Notes: generated by a model from the sequence alone, not told the origin. A stretch of 64,000 nt of DNA from Euglena gracilis (GCA_039621445.1 CP154956.1:33019437-33083436); one strand, 5' to 3'; positions 39,909 to 50,559 are shown, counted from the stretch's first letter. A program made the numbers and translations.

Positions 39909-41200
39909 GTGCAGAATATCAAGTCAAATTTTGTCGACAAATTCAAGGTTTCAATGAAATATGCAATTCCAAAGACGACGAAGAGCATCGCTAGACAAGA
40001 AGAAGTGCTGCTGCTGCAGCTGGACGACCTGACAGTGCGGTGCAATCGTGGCGAATCGTGGCTGTCCATTCTCACCCGGAAAAAAAGTATGAACACCCAC
40101 CCAGTGAAATCCACAGACTGTGGCACATATTAGTAAGAAAATCCCGATGGACACAACAAGAAATACAACTGTCAGGCCACTACGACCAAGGCCATGGATG
40201 CCTCTATCCCAGTCACACAACTACATCGTTCAAGCTGGGCCACGGATGCCACAACAGCAATGACCATGGAGGTCGATGGAACAAAGGCCAGGGTAGACAA
40301 ACCCAGGGAGGCCGATTCCACAAGCAGATGCCAAGTGGCAGGGGCAGGACAGGTCCAGAACACCTCCCCAACCATTGCTTCATCACATCCCCTTTCAGGG
40401 GCAAAGAAGTTTGCCCCCAGAGGCGCCACAAGATTTTCAATGGGCATGGCGTCCCAGAACAAACAAAAGTCGTTGGGGACTTACAAAATTTCAAGAGAAT
40501 TATTCTCATCAAGGCCCCTGAACCCCTCATCATGCTCAAGTCCAACAATTTCCTCAGACCCCTTCAGGTGTAAAGGAGTGGACCCCAGAGGCCCCCCAAG
40601 ACCTTCATTGGGCATGGCGTCCCAGAAGAATGATAAGACCATGGGGATTGTCAAAGTTTCAAAAAGGCAGGTGGACTCAACATCCAGAGAGTGCCAGTGG
40701 GACCAGGATTATTATCAAGGCCACTGGGGCCAGCATTATTCTCATCAACCTGGTCAAGACCAACAATTCCACGGCCATTGGTCCCATCAATTATCAGGAT
40801 TGGGGAAACCCCAGAAGCTGAAAGGCTGTCCCCCAACAGGGGAATTCAATATACTGTGGCAGGCCCATAGAATGGCCCCAGAGGGGGAGTGGAGGACAAG
40901 GGGGCAACCCACCCTCAAAATTTTTCTTCAATGCCCATGGCAGGGGCAAATCAAAACAAGGGGGAGACCCTCAAAGGGCCACTACAGGTATGTCAATTGA
41001 CAACACCAACGACAAACTGGAGGATCAGAGTGCCTGTGAGCAGAGCATGCACACCCACCCAGAATCCCTTATAGCATGCTCAATGCCTAAGGGCACTAGG
41101 GGTGCAATGTCCAACACCTTTAAACCAGCCCCCAGAAAGTCACTTTATTTGGAAAATAAATTCCACGGAAGAAAAATGGGGATACACCTCCCCACACCAG
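39909..41200 (+). pseudogene. Gag of element B
   Basis: The segment around 40260-40400 holds NDHGGRWNKGQGRQTQGGRF then HKQMPSGRGRTGPEHLPNHC, aligning with GGHGGQFHKHLPTGRRRKG in element A. At 40889-41074 MEDKGATHPQNFSSMPMAGA aligns with VEDKGATPPHISCSMPMAGA of A. The phase alternates, so it is not translatable as one protein. About 200 bp around 40390-40640 contain a partial direct repeat (GGGCATGGCGTCCCAGAA occurs twice). Confidence 0.7.
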
Positions 41201-41229
41201 AGACTTTAAAAAAGTCTAAAATGGTCACA

Positions 41230-42930
41230 AAATGCCCCCCCCCCATTCAACATGCCAGCTGATGAAAAAATGGCATCCAACCCCCTTAGGCAAGGCCCCC
41301 AAAACTGTCTGCACAGCCAAAGACCAGAGCCAACTTGGACCTCAACCAAGCAGAAAAAATTCTGCTGGATTACGAAAAAACTGGTCAATAAAACGAGTTT
41401 GGGATTCAGAAGCCCAGCATTTGGAATTTAGAATCCCCTGGTTTCTATTTTAGAAACCAGAAGTGGGAACAACCAAATGGAATTTGATAAGCGACCGCAT
41501 AGAAATAATTCAGCAGTTTCAAGAAAAACCTTTCAAGCTGTATCACATCCAACACATTTCTCCAGTTCTTGAAAAAGGCCACTGGGCAGCAAAAATAGAC
41601 CTGAAAGATGCCTATTTCCATATTCCATTAAGTCAATGCCTAAGGCCCTTTTTAGGGCATCAATCGGGGGTGGGGGGTGACAGACCTGGGAATTTCAAAC
41701 AGGACGCTTTGGGCTGAATGTTATGCCCCAAATTGTCATGTCAGTCATGAGAACATTCAAAAAGATGTGGAGAAAACGGGGCATCCAGGTGTTTAGTTAC
41801 CTGGACGACATTTTACTGGTGGCCCTCACCCAAAACATTTTGTAAAATCACCTGAACAGAGCCGTTAAGGATTTACTGAACTCCGGGTTCAAAATCAATG
41901 TGAAAAAATACAACCTGCAGTCACCTGGGTTTTCAGCTAACATTCCAAGAAGGAAATATACAAGTGCCCCCCCCAGAAAGTCGAAACCATAAAAAAGGAA
42001 CTGGGAAAAGCTGTGAAAAAAGACTACATGGCAAACAGGAAGCTGGCTGCCATTTTGAGTCAAATAGGACGCAACATAATGGCACTGCCCTTTTTAAGGG
42101 CTTTTACGGATACCCTGGCAAAGTTTTTGGTTACAAATTGCTCAGCCCCCTGGAACTCAAAACACCCCATTTCTCAGGAAATCAAGGCCCAATTAAGGGA
42201 AATAAAAACTTCTGCTGGACTCCTGGAGGGCAGACCCTTCCCCCGAACTGCAACCAGAGAGTTGCACTCAGACTGCGCCCATGCCTGGGGGGTGCTGGAC
42301 ATGCACACAGGAGACGTTGTGCAAGAATTTTGGAGAAAAGACTCCATTTTGCACTTAAGTGTAAAGGAGCTCAGTGCAGCCATCAGCACTGTGAAACGTT
42401 TAAGCAAACCTGGGGAAACAGTTTCTTTGTCTGTAGACAACCAGGCTATTTACTTTTACCTAACAACAGGCGGGTGCAAAGGACACCTTCAACAAAATGC
42501 TCAGACCATTTTTCAAATGCTGCATGGAAAAACATGTACACCTCCAAGTCAACTGGGTGCCTTCAAAAGATAGCCTGACAGACCCCATAAGCAGACGGGA
42601 AATGGACAGGGGGGATTATTCTGTAGACCCCCAACTTTTCAATGGCTCAGGCAGCAATTCCAAAAGTCATACATCTGGAAACAGATTTATTTGCCTCCCC
42701 AGGCAACAAAAAAAATGCCCAAATTTGTGGCAAGGTGGCCCCACTGGGACGCCACAGCAGTAAATGCATTGCAATGTCTACTGGACAACATGCGGGATCT
42801 TTATACAAACCCCCCCCGGTCAATTATTTCAGAAATCTCTCCTACACTTAAGAATGTTTCCCAAGACCAAAGTTTTGATGGTCACCCCCTACTCAGATTC
42901 AGCCACATGGTGGCCCCAGTTAATAAAAAT
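41230..42930 (+). pseudogene. Pol of element B
   Basis: RT blocks include FKLYHIQHISPVLEKGHWAA then KIDLKDAYFHIPL (about 41535-41640) and SYLDDILLVA (about 41797-41826), followed immediately by a stop. The RNase H part, 42013-42573, keeps RELHSDCAHAWG, VKELSAA and SVDN. The methyltransferase-like part keeps ETDLFASPGN near 42680 and an NPPR replacing NPPW near 42815, so even the motif is damaged. Confidence 0.8.
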
Positions 42931-42987
42931 TAATGCACCAGGAAGCACCTGCCTAAAAATCATCCCCTACAAGGGTATGTTCACCAA

Positions 42988-43860
42988 TTGCATGGGGTAA
43001 CAAATGCCACCCCCCAGGTGGCCCCTGTTTTGCATGATTTGCTCGGGAAAATCTTGGAGAGGAAACAAATTCAGGTGCAAAACATTGACGATTTCCTGGG
43101 GAGAAACCCAAGTTTAAAACGTTATCAGAGTGCTTTTGCACTTCTGTGTGCCATTTTAGAACACATGGGGGTGCTCCACTCTGAAACCACCACAAACCAA
43201 GTGGCTGACGCTTCAATTCAATTATTCCAATTCTCCAAGGCCCAAGCCCGTAATGCATACAGCGCTATGGTTTTGTTTCCTGGGTTTGGAGGGCTGAGAT
43301 TCCACACCCTGTTGACCCCTTCCAAGAGGCTTTGGAACCAACGTCTGGAGAAGTATGGGGCATTTTGGGATCCCCTCCAAATCCTCCTGTGGCTGGCAGG
43401 CGCCTATGCCCACTGATATTTGTACAGTGCGTACACAACTTTTTTCCCTCTGTTTATAGAGATCTTCAGACCTGGCACAGGTCAAACGAACCACCAGTGT
43501 GTTGGGTAGGGAAACCTTCAAAATTAAGTGCAAAGGCCGAAAATTACACATGTGGGAAAGGGTTGTGTCCACACCCCAATACCCACAAATAGTCCTCTTT
43601 CATTTAATGATGTGTTATGTGGCGGCCAGACGTTTGTTCGTGAGACCTGGGGGTCCCCTCCTAATTTCATTAAAAACCCCTTCAGAGCCATAAGTGCAGA
43701 CACCGTTGCTTCTCTCACAAAAGAATTTTGTCGAAACATGGGGTAAACCCCCAGTGTGGGGGGCCCACTGCACACCTGGGGGCAAGAGTTGGTTTACTCA
43801 AAACATTGGGCCTTTCTGCCCAAGAAGTGTGTGAAATTGGTCAGTGGAGGGGATGGAGGC
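42988..43860 (+). pseudogene. Tyrosine recombinase of element B
   Basis: The frame 42988-43416 holds DDFLGRNPSLKRYQSAFALL and FSKAQARNAYSAMVLFPGFG, near-identical to A. Later blocks (the RSSDL arginine near 43460, LGLSAQEVCEIGQWRG-like near 43810) are in other phases. The His-x-x-Arg region reads as cacacctgggggcaag near 43772 and is corrupted. It is dead. Confidence 0.75.
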
Positions 43861-43944
43861 TTTTACAGCCCATTATCAATGACTTGGGGGCCAAGGTGAC
43901 CTAGAAAATACGCAGGCCCCCCTAATTTCAGTACACAATCTGGG

Positions 43945-44047
43945 CTCACAAGGGCAGAGTGCGGAGCCCGATGTTTCTCGTACTCCCTCGAGGAAAACCG
44001 ACAGGAGAGGAAAGGACAGTGAGGGAGAAGCACAGAGTCATCGTGAG
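43945..44047. repeat. Internal complementary region of element B
   Basis: The first 34 bp complement the left outer edge (39674-39705) and the next 70 bp complement the right outer edge (44256-44326), with scattered mismatches. It lies just after the recombinase, the same place as in A and D. Confidence 0.85.
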
Positions 44048-44163
44048 CCCAACTCCCCCACCCGTTAAAGAAAATTCGTGTTAAAAGCCCTCTGGGGGGG
44101 GGAGAAGGGGAACCCACCCCCAAGCGGCAAGAAGCCACGTCGCCAAGTCGGAGCAGCATAGTC

Positions 44164-44326
44164 AGCCAACTCCGGCGAGGCGGCACTAAGCAGGTTGTCC
44201 TAACCCAACGCACCACGAACAATCCAAACAACACTGCCGGCGAACAAGGCATGGCCTCACAAGGTCTTTGTGCTTCGCCCTCGGTGTCCCTTCCTCCCCT
44301 GTCGGTTTTCCTCGAGGGAGTACGAG
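44164..44326. repeat. Right terminal repeat of element B
   Basis: Positions 44164-44255 form the inverted terminal repeat. Positions 44256-44326 are the outer edge ending GAGGGAGTACGAG. Element C gag resumes immediately after. Confidence 0.88.
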
Positions 44327-44329
44327 GCC

Positions 44330-44729
44330 CCCAGCCCTGTTGAATGACGGCAGCCATGGCCATGTCGAAAAGGGGTGTCCTTGATCTTTACTTGAACCCC
44401 TTGAATTTCTGATACTCCTTGAAAGGCTGCAATAGCCCTTGCTTTGATTGAACCTTTGTCCCCTGGAAGGGGGGGCACAGAGAAAAAAGGGGTGATTCTG
44501 TTCTACCTGTGATGGTGCTCCCCTTTTGTCTTCTTGTATTCCTGACCACAGTTGTCCATGGTCCATGGCCTTCACCATGTTGAGTGGGTGATTTTGAATT
44601 CTTTGATGTACTGGGGGGTGGGGGGGTTGTGAGGGCCACGGACTGACGTGCCACCGCCGCCGCCGCTCCACCTTCCCAAGCTTCAGCTATGAAGTTCTTC
44701 TGGGCAGTCTTGATTTCTTTGAAGTTCAT
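44330..44729 (-). pseudogene. Gag of element C, proximal part
   Basis: The ATG at 44729 starts MNFKEIKTAQKNFIAEAWEG then an alanine-rich stretch and GEGHGPWTTVVRNTRRQKG, the counterpart of GHGLWTTVVRKTRTRKE in A. Here the N terminus and the WTTVV motif are in a single phase, which supports the idea that the phase change at the G9 run in A is an indel. The frame is cut by insertion B at about 44327. Confidence 0.7.
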
Positions 44730-44998
44730 TATTCATGGAAGTCAAGCAAGACAAAATCCACTCAACCGCAAGACAAGTCAATCAATCGTAATATCAACAC
44801 TTCTTGCGAAAATCCAAATTGAGCTCGAAGATTTGAATTCTTCCTCCCCGAAGTCGACGGACAGAAAAAAGTTTTCCGCTGGTTGATGACAGCGGTCGTC
44901 TTTCGAATGCAATACCCCCCCGTAAATAATTCCAGTTCAGGCCGCAGAAGTGAAATTCTGTCTTCCCCCTTGACGTCGACAGGAAGAGTGAGGAGTGA

Positions 44999-45109
44999 GC
45001 CAACTCCGGTAGCAACAAGCAATTGGAGGCACCCCCGCGAGCACAGCACAACCACACCGGCAAGGAAAGCAGGGTCTCACCATCGCGGAGAGCGGAGCCC
45101 GAATGGTCT
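44999..45109. repeat. Right terminal repeat of element C
   Basis: The sequence is a diverged version of A's right end: GCCAACTCCGG, then GCACAGCACAACCACACCGG, then AGCGGAGCCCGAATGGTCT. The partner on the left is missing. Confidence 0.6.
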
Positions 45110-45167
45110 GAACCCCACCTGTGGTTGGTCTCAAAAACCCAGCAACTGGTCAGACTTCCCGGGAGTA

Positions 45168-45371
45168 AACCCCCCCCAAATAACACACCGCCCCGGTGTG
45201 TTATTTGGGCACCCGAACTGGGACCCCAGGGGGGGGTGTTATTTGGGGGGGGGGGGTTATTTTTACATGGAAAACCAAAGGGAAACAGGGGGGTGTGTTA
45301 TTTGGGCGCTCGAAATCGGCCCCGAGGGGGGGGTGTTATTTGGGGGGGGGGTGTTTTTTTTGGGGGGGGGT
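45168..45371. mobile_element. Short inverted-repeat element M2, TA-flanked (204 bp)
   Basis: It begins AACCCCCCCCAAATAACAC and ends GTGTTATTTGGGG followed by G and T runs, with TA on each side (45166-45167 and 45372-45373) inside GAG-TA-CTC. Internally GGTGTGTTATTTGGGC occurs twice. It is shorter than its relatives and has no coding capacity. Confidence 0.65.
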
Positions 45372-45431
45372 TACTCAGCACCGCCCTGCCTCATCAGAGC
45401 TGGCTTCTTTTTAAGTCACCTGACCCCCCCT

Positions 45432-45778
45432 CGTACTCCCTCGAGGAAAAACCGGCCAGGGAGGAAGGGACACCGAGGGCACAAAGCACAAAGACCTTGT
45501 GAGGGGGGGTGGGTGGACCCCCCGGGGGGGGGGTCCTGCGCCGGAGGCGCTGGGTATACCTTTTCGGCGCGAAGCGCCGAAAATTTTTGAAAATTGCCTT
45601 TAACGGGCCCGATTTTGGGGGGGTCCCCCCCCCGGGGGTCCCGCGCCACCCTGGGTGGGTGGGCCCCCCCGGGGGTCTTAAAAAGAAGCCTGCATCAGAG
45701 GTGCTTGGACCAAAGGTCTTTGTGCTTCGCCCGGTGTCCCTTCTCCCTGGTCGGTTTTTTCCTCGAAGGAGCACGAGG
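45432..45778. repeat. Inverted pair of DIRS outer edges around a G/C hairpin repeat
   Basis: Positions 45432-45504 match the A/B left outer edge (CTCGTACTCCCTCGAGGAAA onward). Positions 45713-45778 carry the same edge inverted and diverged. Between them lies a 200-bp G/C-tract repeat with GGCGCGAAGCGCC at about 45566-45578. No terminal inverted repeat proper is present. It could be a recombination or deletion product of DIRS ends, or a foldback derivative. Confidence 0.65.
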
Positions 45779-45779
45779 G

Positions 45780-47160
45780 CCCCCAGAGCGTTCACTCTCT
45801 CAAAAATCCAGCAAACAGATGTTTGCGCTTCGCCGTCATTGTCCCTTCTTCCCCTCTCTGTCCGCTCTTGCGATTTTCTGGTTTTCAAAAAAAAACAGAG
45901 GCCTGGCAGGAATCCAAGCACTTTCTGATGGATTGCGGATGGGGGAATTAAGAAAAATGAAGAGCAGGGAGATGCAAATGCAAACGTGACTCCATGCGTC
46001 CACAGCCACACTGGGTTCGAGGATTCGAGGGTTGGTTAAAATGGAATGGGACGTACTTGCTCCACAAAGCGTGGGACACAATTGGTGTTGGGGAAAATAT
46101 TGCGGGTCAGGTATTCTACATCGATGGAATCCGCCTGCGACGATTGGGGTGTGGTTTGCTGGAATGAATTTCAAGCGAAAGAAACGGCCTCCCAGGCAAG
46201 ACAAGACTCCTGAACTCCCAACCACTTTGGTTGGGAGTTCAATTAAAATTGGCCATTCTGGGTCAAAAAAATCAGTTTCGCAAAACACCCGGGGAATGAA
46301 GAAGAAATGAAAAAAAAAAGCACTGGCAAAACCCCCGAAAACATGCTGATGGCTGGCCCAAAACGGATTGGCGGAACACTCAATTCTTATGTCAACCCAA
46401 CATCCCCACAACCCTGTTTCTGGTTTTCCAGAGGACCGATTATTTGTTCAAAATGTTCTTTTGGTGTTGAAAGACTCTTTCTCTTAAACACCATCATTCA
46501 AAAGTCCACCACACTTCCACTCTCCAACAATGCCTTCTATTTTCAGAGGTTGCATTTGGGGGGGGGGTCCCAAAAAAGATGCCAAGAATTTTACGACAAA
46601 ACCCCAACACCAAAATTGGCAGTGCGCACAATTCTGCCGGAAGCAACTTGGGGAAAAACCTTGAACTGCAGTGCGGGAGAAAATGAATATTTGGCGAGAT
46701 TTTAATGGTCAAGAGGCGAACTCCTGTCATCAGTGAAAAAAAAAAAGCAAAAAAGACAATGTTCAGGATAGGAAATGGTCAGTCATCACAAACACATGGC
46801 GGCCAACTAATTTTGGCCTCTGCCATTTATGGTGGTGGTGGTGGGAGTGGTGGGAGAGGGAAAATATCATCGTGCCCCTGGCCAGGGATCTGCACAATGT
46901 CATTCACATCACGATGCATCGGCAACCCTTATTGGTGCCTTTGCCGTCCACATTCCCCTGGAGGAAGAGATAGCAGGTGCGAGGAAAAGATGGGGAGTCA
47001 CTGTACCAACTTCAAAAAAACTCCCCACAAAGAAACCAGAAATCAATGCACGAAAAACAATATTCCTGTGCGTTATTTTTTTTGCGCTCATTTGACAAGT
47101 TTCTAAAAACACGTTCACCGGAATGCAACAGCAACCCAGATTTCTGAATGAATATACTTC
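45780..47160. other. No gene assigned
   Basis: A few protein-like phrases occur (IGVGENIAGQVFYIDGIRLR near 46085-46145 on the plus strand) and a trailing C-run palindrome near 46556. No frame is long or coherent enough to annotate. A copy of an edge-like block (CTTCGCCGTCATTGTCCCTT) near 45830 may be another DIRS scrap. Confidence 0.3.
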
Positions 47161-47169
47161 TGATTTGAA

Positions 47170-47545
47170 AATTTCCAACTTTTCTGCAGGGGGAAATCAT
47201 GTTCAAACAACGAAATACACCCTCCGCAAATTTCTCTAACTTCCCTTTGATCCAGAAACACCAGTCGCAGGTGGTCGCAGACACCTTTCCGGCCTTGCCT
47301 TGGGTGCCATCCACCACAGCAGGGGGTGGGCCTTTCGGGTCGGCCACTTCTGTGACGCTCACGCTGCCCGACTTCTGCCCGGCAGCAGCCCCCAACTCCA
47401 CCTCCTTCAGCTCCTTGGCGTCCGTTGCCTCCGCCTGGGTCTTGGCGGCGGCGGCAGGGGCGGCGGCCGGGGTTTGCACCGAGATGCCGAGGGGGGCGGC
47501 CGGTCTGCATGTGGACCCAACCCGATTGATGGATATAGATTTGCA
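47170..47545 (-). CDS. Probable exon of a host protein, unknown
   Basis: On the minus strand the frame reads PAAAPAAAAKTQAEATDAKE then LKEVELGAAAGQKSGSVSVT, EVADPKGPPPAVVDGTQGKA and KVSATTCDWCFWIKGKLEKF. Third positions are strongly G/C in the Ala-rich half, and the frame is free of the homopolymer runs typical here. No upstream stop appears within about 60 codons, so it may be an internal exon. Possible donors occur near 47190 (GGTGTATTT). The Ala/Lys/Glu-rich start and a CDWC motif are the only marks, and no family is recognised. Confidence 0.4.
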
Positions 47546-47599
47546 TCGCCCAACGCCAATCAGATGGAGGTTAAATCATATAAATTTGTTTCTGGTCCT

Positions 47600-47980
47600 C
47601 TCTAAGTTCTTGCTCGAGTCAAAATGGAGATATCTCACATGTGCATCCATGTCCATGCAAGCACACATTTATGCATATACCCGGGTCGTTGCACAAGTGG
47701 GAACCCCTTTAGGATTTTGGCCCAAAACTAGGCCAAAATCGTGCCAGAAACAAAGCAAAACTTTAGGCCTAGATTTTGGCCCTTTTTGGTCGATATTATT
47801 ATTTGTGCAAATCCCAAGCTTAACCCTCTTCCTCAACGATGACTACAAATCTTAAACTGCTCCGCCGGAACACGGCAAAAAACAACCAAATTTCAGCATT
47901 TGGGGGGCCATAGAATATACATGTCTGTTTACATATACCCATATACACATACACATGCCCATAGAGATATGGGTGCGTGT
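47600..47980. other. No supported gene
   Basis: AT-rich sequence with an ACATATACCC-type start of the microsatellite region. Confidence 0.4.
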
Positions 47981-47983
47981 ATG

Positions 47984-47986
<3 letters not shown>

Positions 47987-48031
<45 letters not shown>
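47987..48031 (+). repeat. (GT)n microsatellite
   Basis: About 22 uninterrupted GT units. Confidence 0.95.
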
Positions 48032-48032
<1 letters not shown>

Positions 48033-48409
48033 CAACCCAAATCCACTGGTCCCCGGGGCCCCCAGTGTCTCACCAGGGGGTAACTTTGGGATTGGGTGAG
48101 GTCACAGTTTTAAGCCAGAATTTAGGCAAAACTAGTTTTTCAGCCTCATTTGACGAAATTTGGGTTGAAATTAAGCAAAAAAACGGCCGAAATTTGGGCC
48201 AAAATTGTGACTCGAACCCTATCCGAAAAACACCACCAGGCGAGACTCTCGGCCCGGGGCTTAATAAACTAGGGTGGGTGGGTGGGTGGGTGTGGAAGCT
48301 CGGAGGGGGGGTCGTATAATGGGACCCGGGTCCGACCTTTCGGTCCCATCGCCCCGAAGAAACTCGCGGTTTCTGGGAAACCGCAGCTGCCCCGGGGGGG
48401 TTGGCGCTA

Positions 48410-48530
48410 AATTTTAGGAATTGGGTTAGGGTCAAGATTGGCAAGCCGAAAATTGACACTTTTTGGGACAAGCTTAAGCCGGAAGTTAAATCCCCATTTT
48501 GGAAGATTTTTGAAAACACATTCTGCCCCA
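48410..48530 (+). repeat. Dispersed repeat, copy 2 (partner near 0.5 kb)
   Basis: GGGTTAGGGTCAAG, then GGGACAAGCTTAAGCCGGAA and a TCCCC-TTTGGAAGATTTTT block repeat the order seen at 475-575. Confidence 0.45.
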
Positions 48531-48584
48531 AAAAATGCCCGAATTCGGCGTAAAATCAGCCCAAATTCGTCCGGTGTATTGTGT

Positions 48585-48700
48585 GTGCATGCACACACAA
48601 CAGATGTATATACACAGGTATACATGTATGCAGGTGTGTGTGTGTGTGTGTTTGTATGTGTGTCTGTGTATTCACACACACATACACACACACGCAAGTT
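48585..48700 (+). repeat. Imperfect TG/CA and ACATG-type microsatellite
   Basis: Alternating purine-pyrimidine sequence (GTGTGTGTGTGTGTTTG and CACACACATACACACAC) flanks TATACACAGGTATACATG. Confidence 0.85.
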
Positions 48701-49189
48701 TGGGGGCCTCAAACACTTGATGATATATCAAGGTCCACCAGCTATCACTCCAACCAAAAGTAGCCCATCCCAAATATAAACTGGACACAACCCCGAACAC
48801 AAACCTCCCAACCAGGGGTCTCCTGCTTGGAAACCAGAAATGACCCGTCGACAGGTGGAAAGCCCACAAAGACGGACAACTTAATTCAACCTTCTGTGTC
48901 TTGAATTAATCCCGCTGATTGGGCAGCATAAAATGAGATTGCACACGAAAATTTACATTTTTTTGGTCCTGAAAACTTGCTTTATCCACAATCCCAGAAT
49001 AAAAACCCCTCAGCAGGTTTTACAAATGAAATCCTACCCCAAAAACTGGAAATTTTTATTTGGGGGGTTGCAGATGCGAGATCATAACGATGATGTGTGA
49101 TATCTGCACCTTGTGATGTGAATGTCATGCAAAACAAACACCACAACGAGCATTTGGCACAAAAAAGAACCTTGACACCAGGCTTTTGC
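48701..49189. other. No supported gene
   Basis: Mixed AT-rich sequence with no structure beyond short runs. Confidence 0.4.
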
Positions 49190-49620
49190 TTAAGGACCCC
49201 CGGGGGGGGGTACTGGCTAGCCAATCGGCTAGACACTGGAAAAAGTGGACTAGCTAGCCCCCCCCCTCCCCCCCGGGGGGGGGGGGGGTCCGGGGGTCCC
49301 CCGACTGGAAAAAAATTTTTCCTCCGGCGCTGCGCGCCGGAGGAAAAATGAGGTTTTTAACAGGTTTTTGGCTGATTTTGTTCCAAAAATTTCCAAAAAT
49401 GGCCAAAAACGGGCATTTTTGGCCATTTTTGGGGGTCCCAAAAAAAATTTTCGGCGCTTCGCGCCGGTCACTGGAAAAAATTTTCCCACTAGCTAGCCCT
49501 GCTAGCAGACCCCCCCCCCCCGGGGGGGGTCTGCTAGAAAACCCACTAGCCAAATTTGGACTAGCTGCAGTCCAGCCCCCCCCCCCCGGGGGGGGGTACT
49601 GCAATCCCTTAAGCAAATGC
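49190..49620. repeat. G/C-tract repeat with two hairpins, well preserved copy
   Basis: The block order is GCTTTTGCTTAAGGACCCCC-G8, TAGCTAGCC-C run-G run, hairpin 49321-49343 (CCTCCGGCGC..GCGCCGGAGG), about 100 bp of TTTGGCCATTTTTGG-like sequence, second hairpin at about 49451-49466, C10-G8 block, C11-G7 block, then CTTAAGCAAATGCCTGCTTG. The ends GGCTTTTGCTTAAG and CTTAAGCAAATGCC are inverted relative to each other, suggesting a complete element of about 430 bp. GGCTTTTGCTTAA recurs at about 54927 in the copy at 54.6-54.94 kb. Confidence 0.65.
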
Positions 49621-49663
49621 CTGCTTGACACACACACAATGATCTCATCAGGCAATTCCCATA

Positions 49664-50032
49664 CCCCCCCCAAATAATACCCCCCGGGGGTATTATTTTT
49701 CGCCCGAAGTCCTGACCCGAGGGGGGGTATTATTTGGGGGGGGGTCTTATTTTCCCAAAATTTTCGAAATTTTTCGAAGTCCCGTAGGAGCCAAAATAGT
49801 ACCAAAACCCCCCTTTGGGGTCATTTTTTGTACTTCTTCTGAAATTTACCATTTTTTAGAGGTTAGATGATCCAGAAAAATCGATTTTTTTCGTAATTTT
49901 TGTCAGAAATTGTGATTTTTACCTACATTTTCAGGTCAAAATCCGGGCCTTCAGCCCGAAACCGGGGGGGGGGGTATTTCGGTTGCCGAAGTCAGACCCC
50001 GAGGGGGGGGGGTATTATTTGGGGGGAAGGTT
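49664..50032. mobile_element. Short inverted-repeat element M3, TA-flanked (369 bp)
   Basis: Ends are CCCCCCCCAAATAATAC and GGTATTATTTGGGGGG-AAGGTT, with TA at 49662-49663 and 50033-50034. The core is the reverse complement of M1's core, so the two are copies of one family. No coding capacity. Confidence 0.7.
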
Positions 50033-50039
50033 TACTCAT

Positions 50040-50555
50040 TTATGCCACATTGCCTAAACTGTGCGAGCAGCATTCCACAAACCTCTCTGGTTCAACAAAC
50101 TTGCTCATCATGCTTGTCGCCTGGCCCTGCAATACTCCATCGTTCCCGGCCTGTGGAAACCATCCGTGTGAACTAGCTCGCTCTGTTTTGGAGGGAAAGA
50201 GAATGCATTGCCGGCCAGGAACGACTTGGCAGGAGCACAGCTGTTTTTCTGCAACTCCATCATCATGAACTCTTCACAGGGCTCTTCAAAAGCGTGCCAG
50301 GGACCCGAAATTCCATGTGATTGTATAGGCTTTGCATATGCTTTTGTTTAATTCTCTCCCGCTTTTGCAGGAAATGGTGGTCGAACCACTTTGCTGCAAT
50401 AATGTCATTTCCAGAGCATATTGAACCTTCACTGGTTTGAAAAACAATGGAAAACTGCAATTGAGGCAAGCACAAGCAGAGTGTTGTTGTGCAACACTTA
50501 GCACTACAATCAGCCTCACTGCATGGCTGGCAGAAAGCACAAGACAACATCGTTC
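50040..50555. other. No gene assigned
   Basis: Balanced sequence with open frames on both strands; the minus frame contains FQTSEGSICSGNDIIAAKWF and DHHFLQKRERIKQKHM. It lies beside the inverted AAAATCACG units and could be part of a hAT-like remnant. No motif was identified. Confidence 0.3.
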
Positions 50556-50559
50556 ATTT

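Larger units (their letters stand above)
39674..44326 (+). mobile_element. DIRS-type retrotransposon B, full length but decayed
   Basis: The structure is the same as element A in the opposite orientation. The left end is at about 39674-39797, an internal complementary region lies at 43945-44047, and the right terminal repeat is at about 44164-44326, whose last 70 bp again mirror the complementary region. Length is 4.65 kb against 4.59 kb for A. Proteins are recognisable throughout but carry stops and phase changes, and the terminal repeats differ from each other at many positions, so B is older than A. It sits in the gag gene of element C. Confidence 0.88.
38220..45110 (-). mobile_element. 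DIRS-type retrotransposon C, truncated and interrupted by element B
   Basis: On the minus strand the order is a terminal repeat-like end (about 44999-45109), gag start at 44729, interruption by B (39674-44326), the rest of gag (39673-38917) and RT (about 38900-38220). Sequence of the recombinase and the left terminal repeat is absent, so the element is cut off at about 38220. The end resembles A's terminal repeat (GCCAACTCCGG, ACACCGGCAAGGAAAGCAG, GCGGAGCCCGAATGGTCT) but is diverged, marking a sister family. Confidence 0.7.

Noticed and set aside
20290-45110. LTR retrotransposon or Crypton interpretation of the recombinase-bearing elements
   Set aside because: There are no long direct repeats, integrase or protease; RT and tyrosine recombinase together with inverted repeats and an internal complementary region define the DIRS type. 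Cryptons lack RT.
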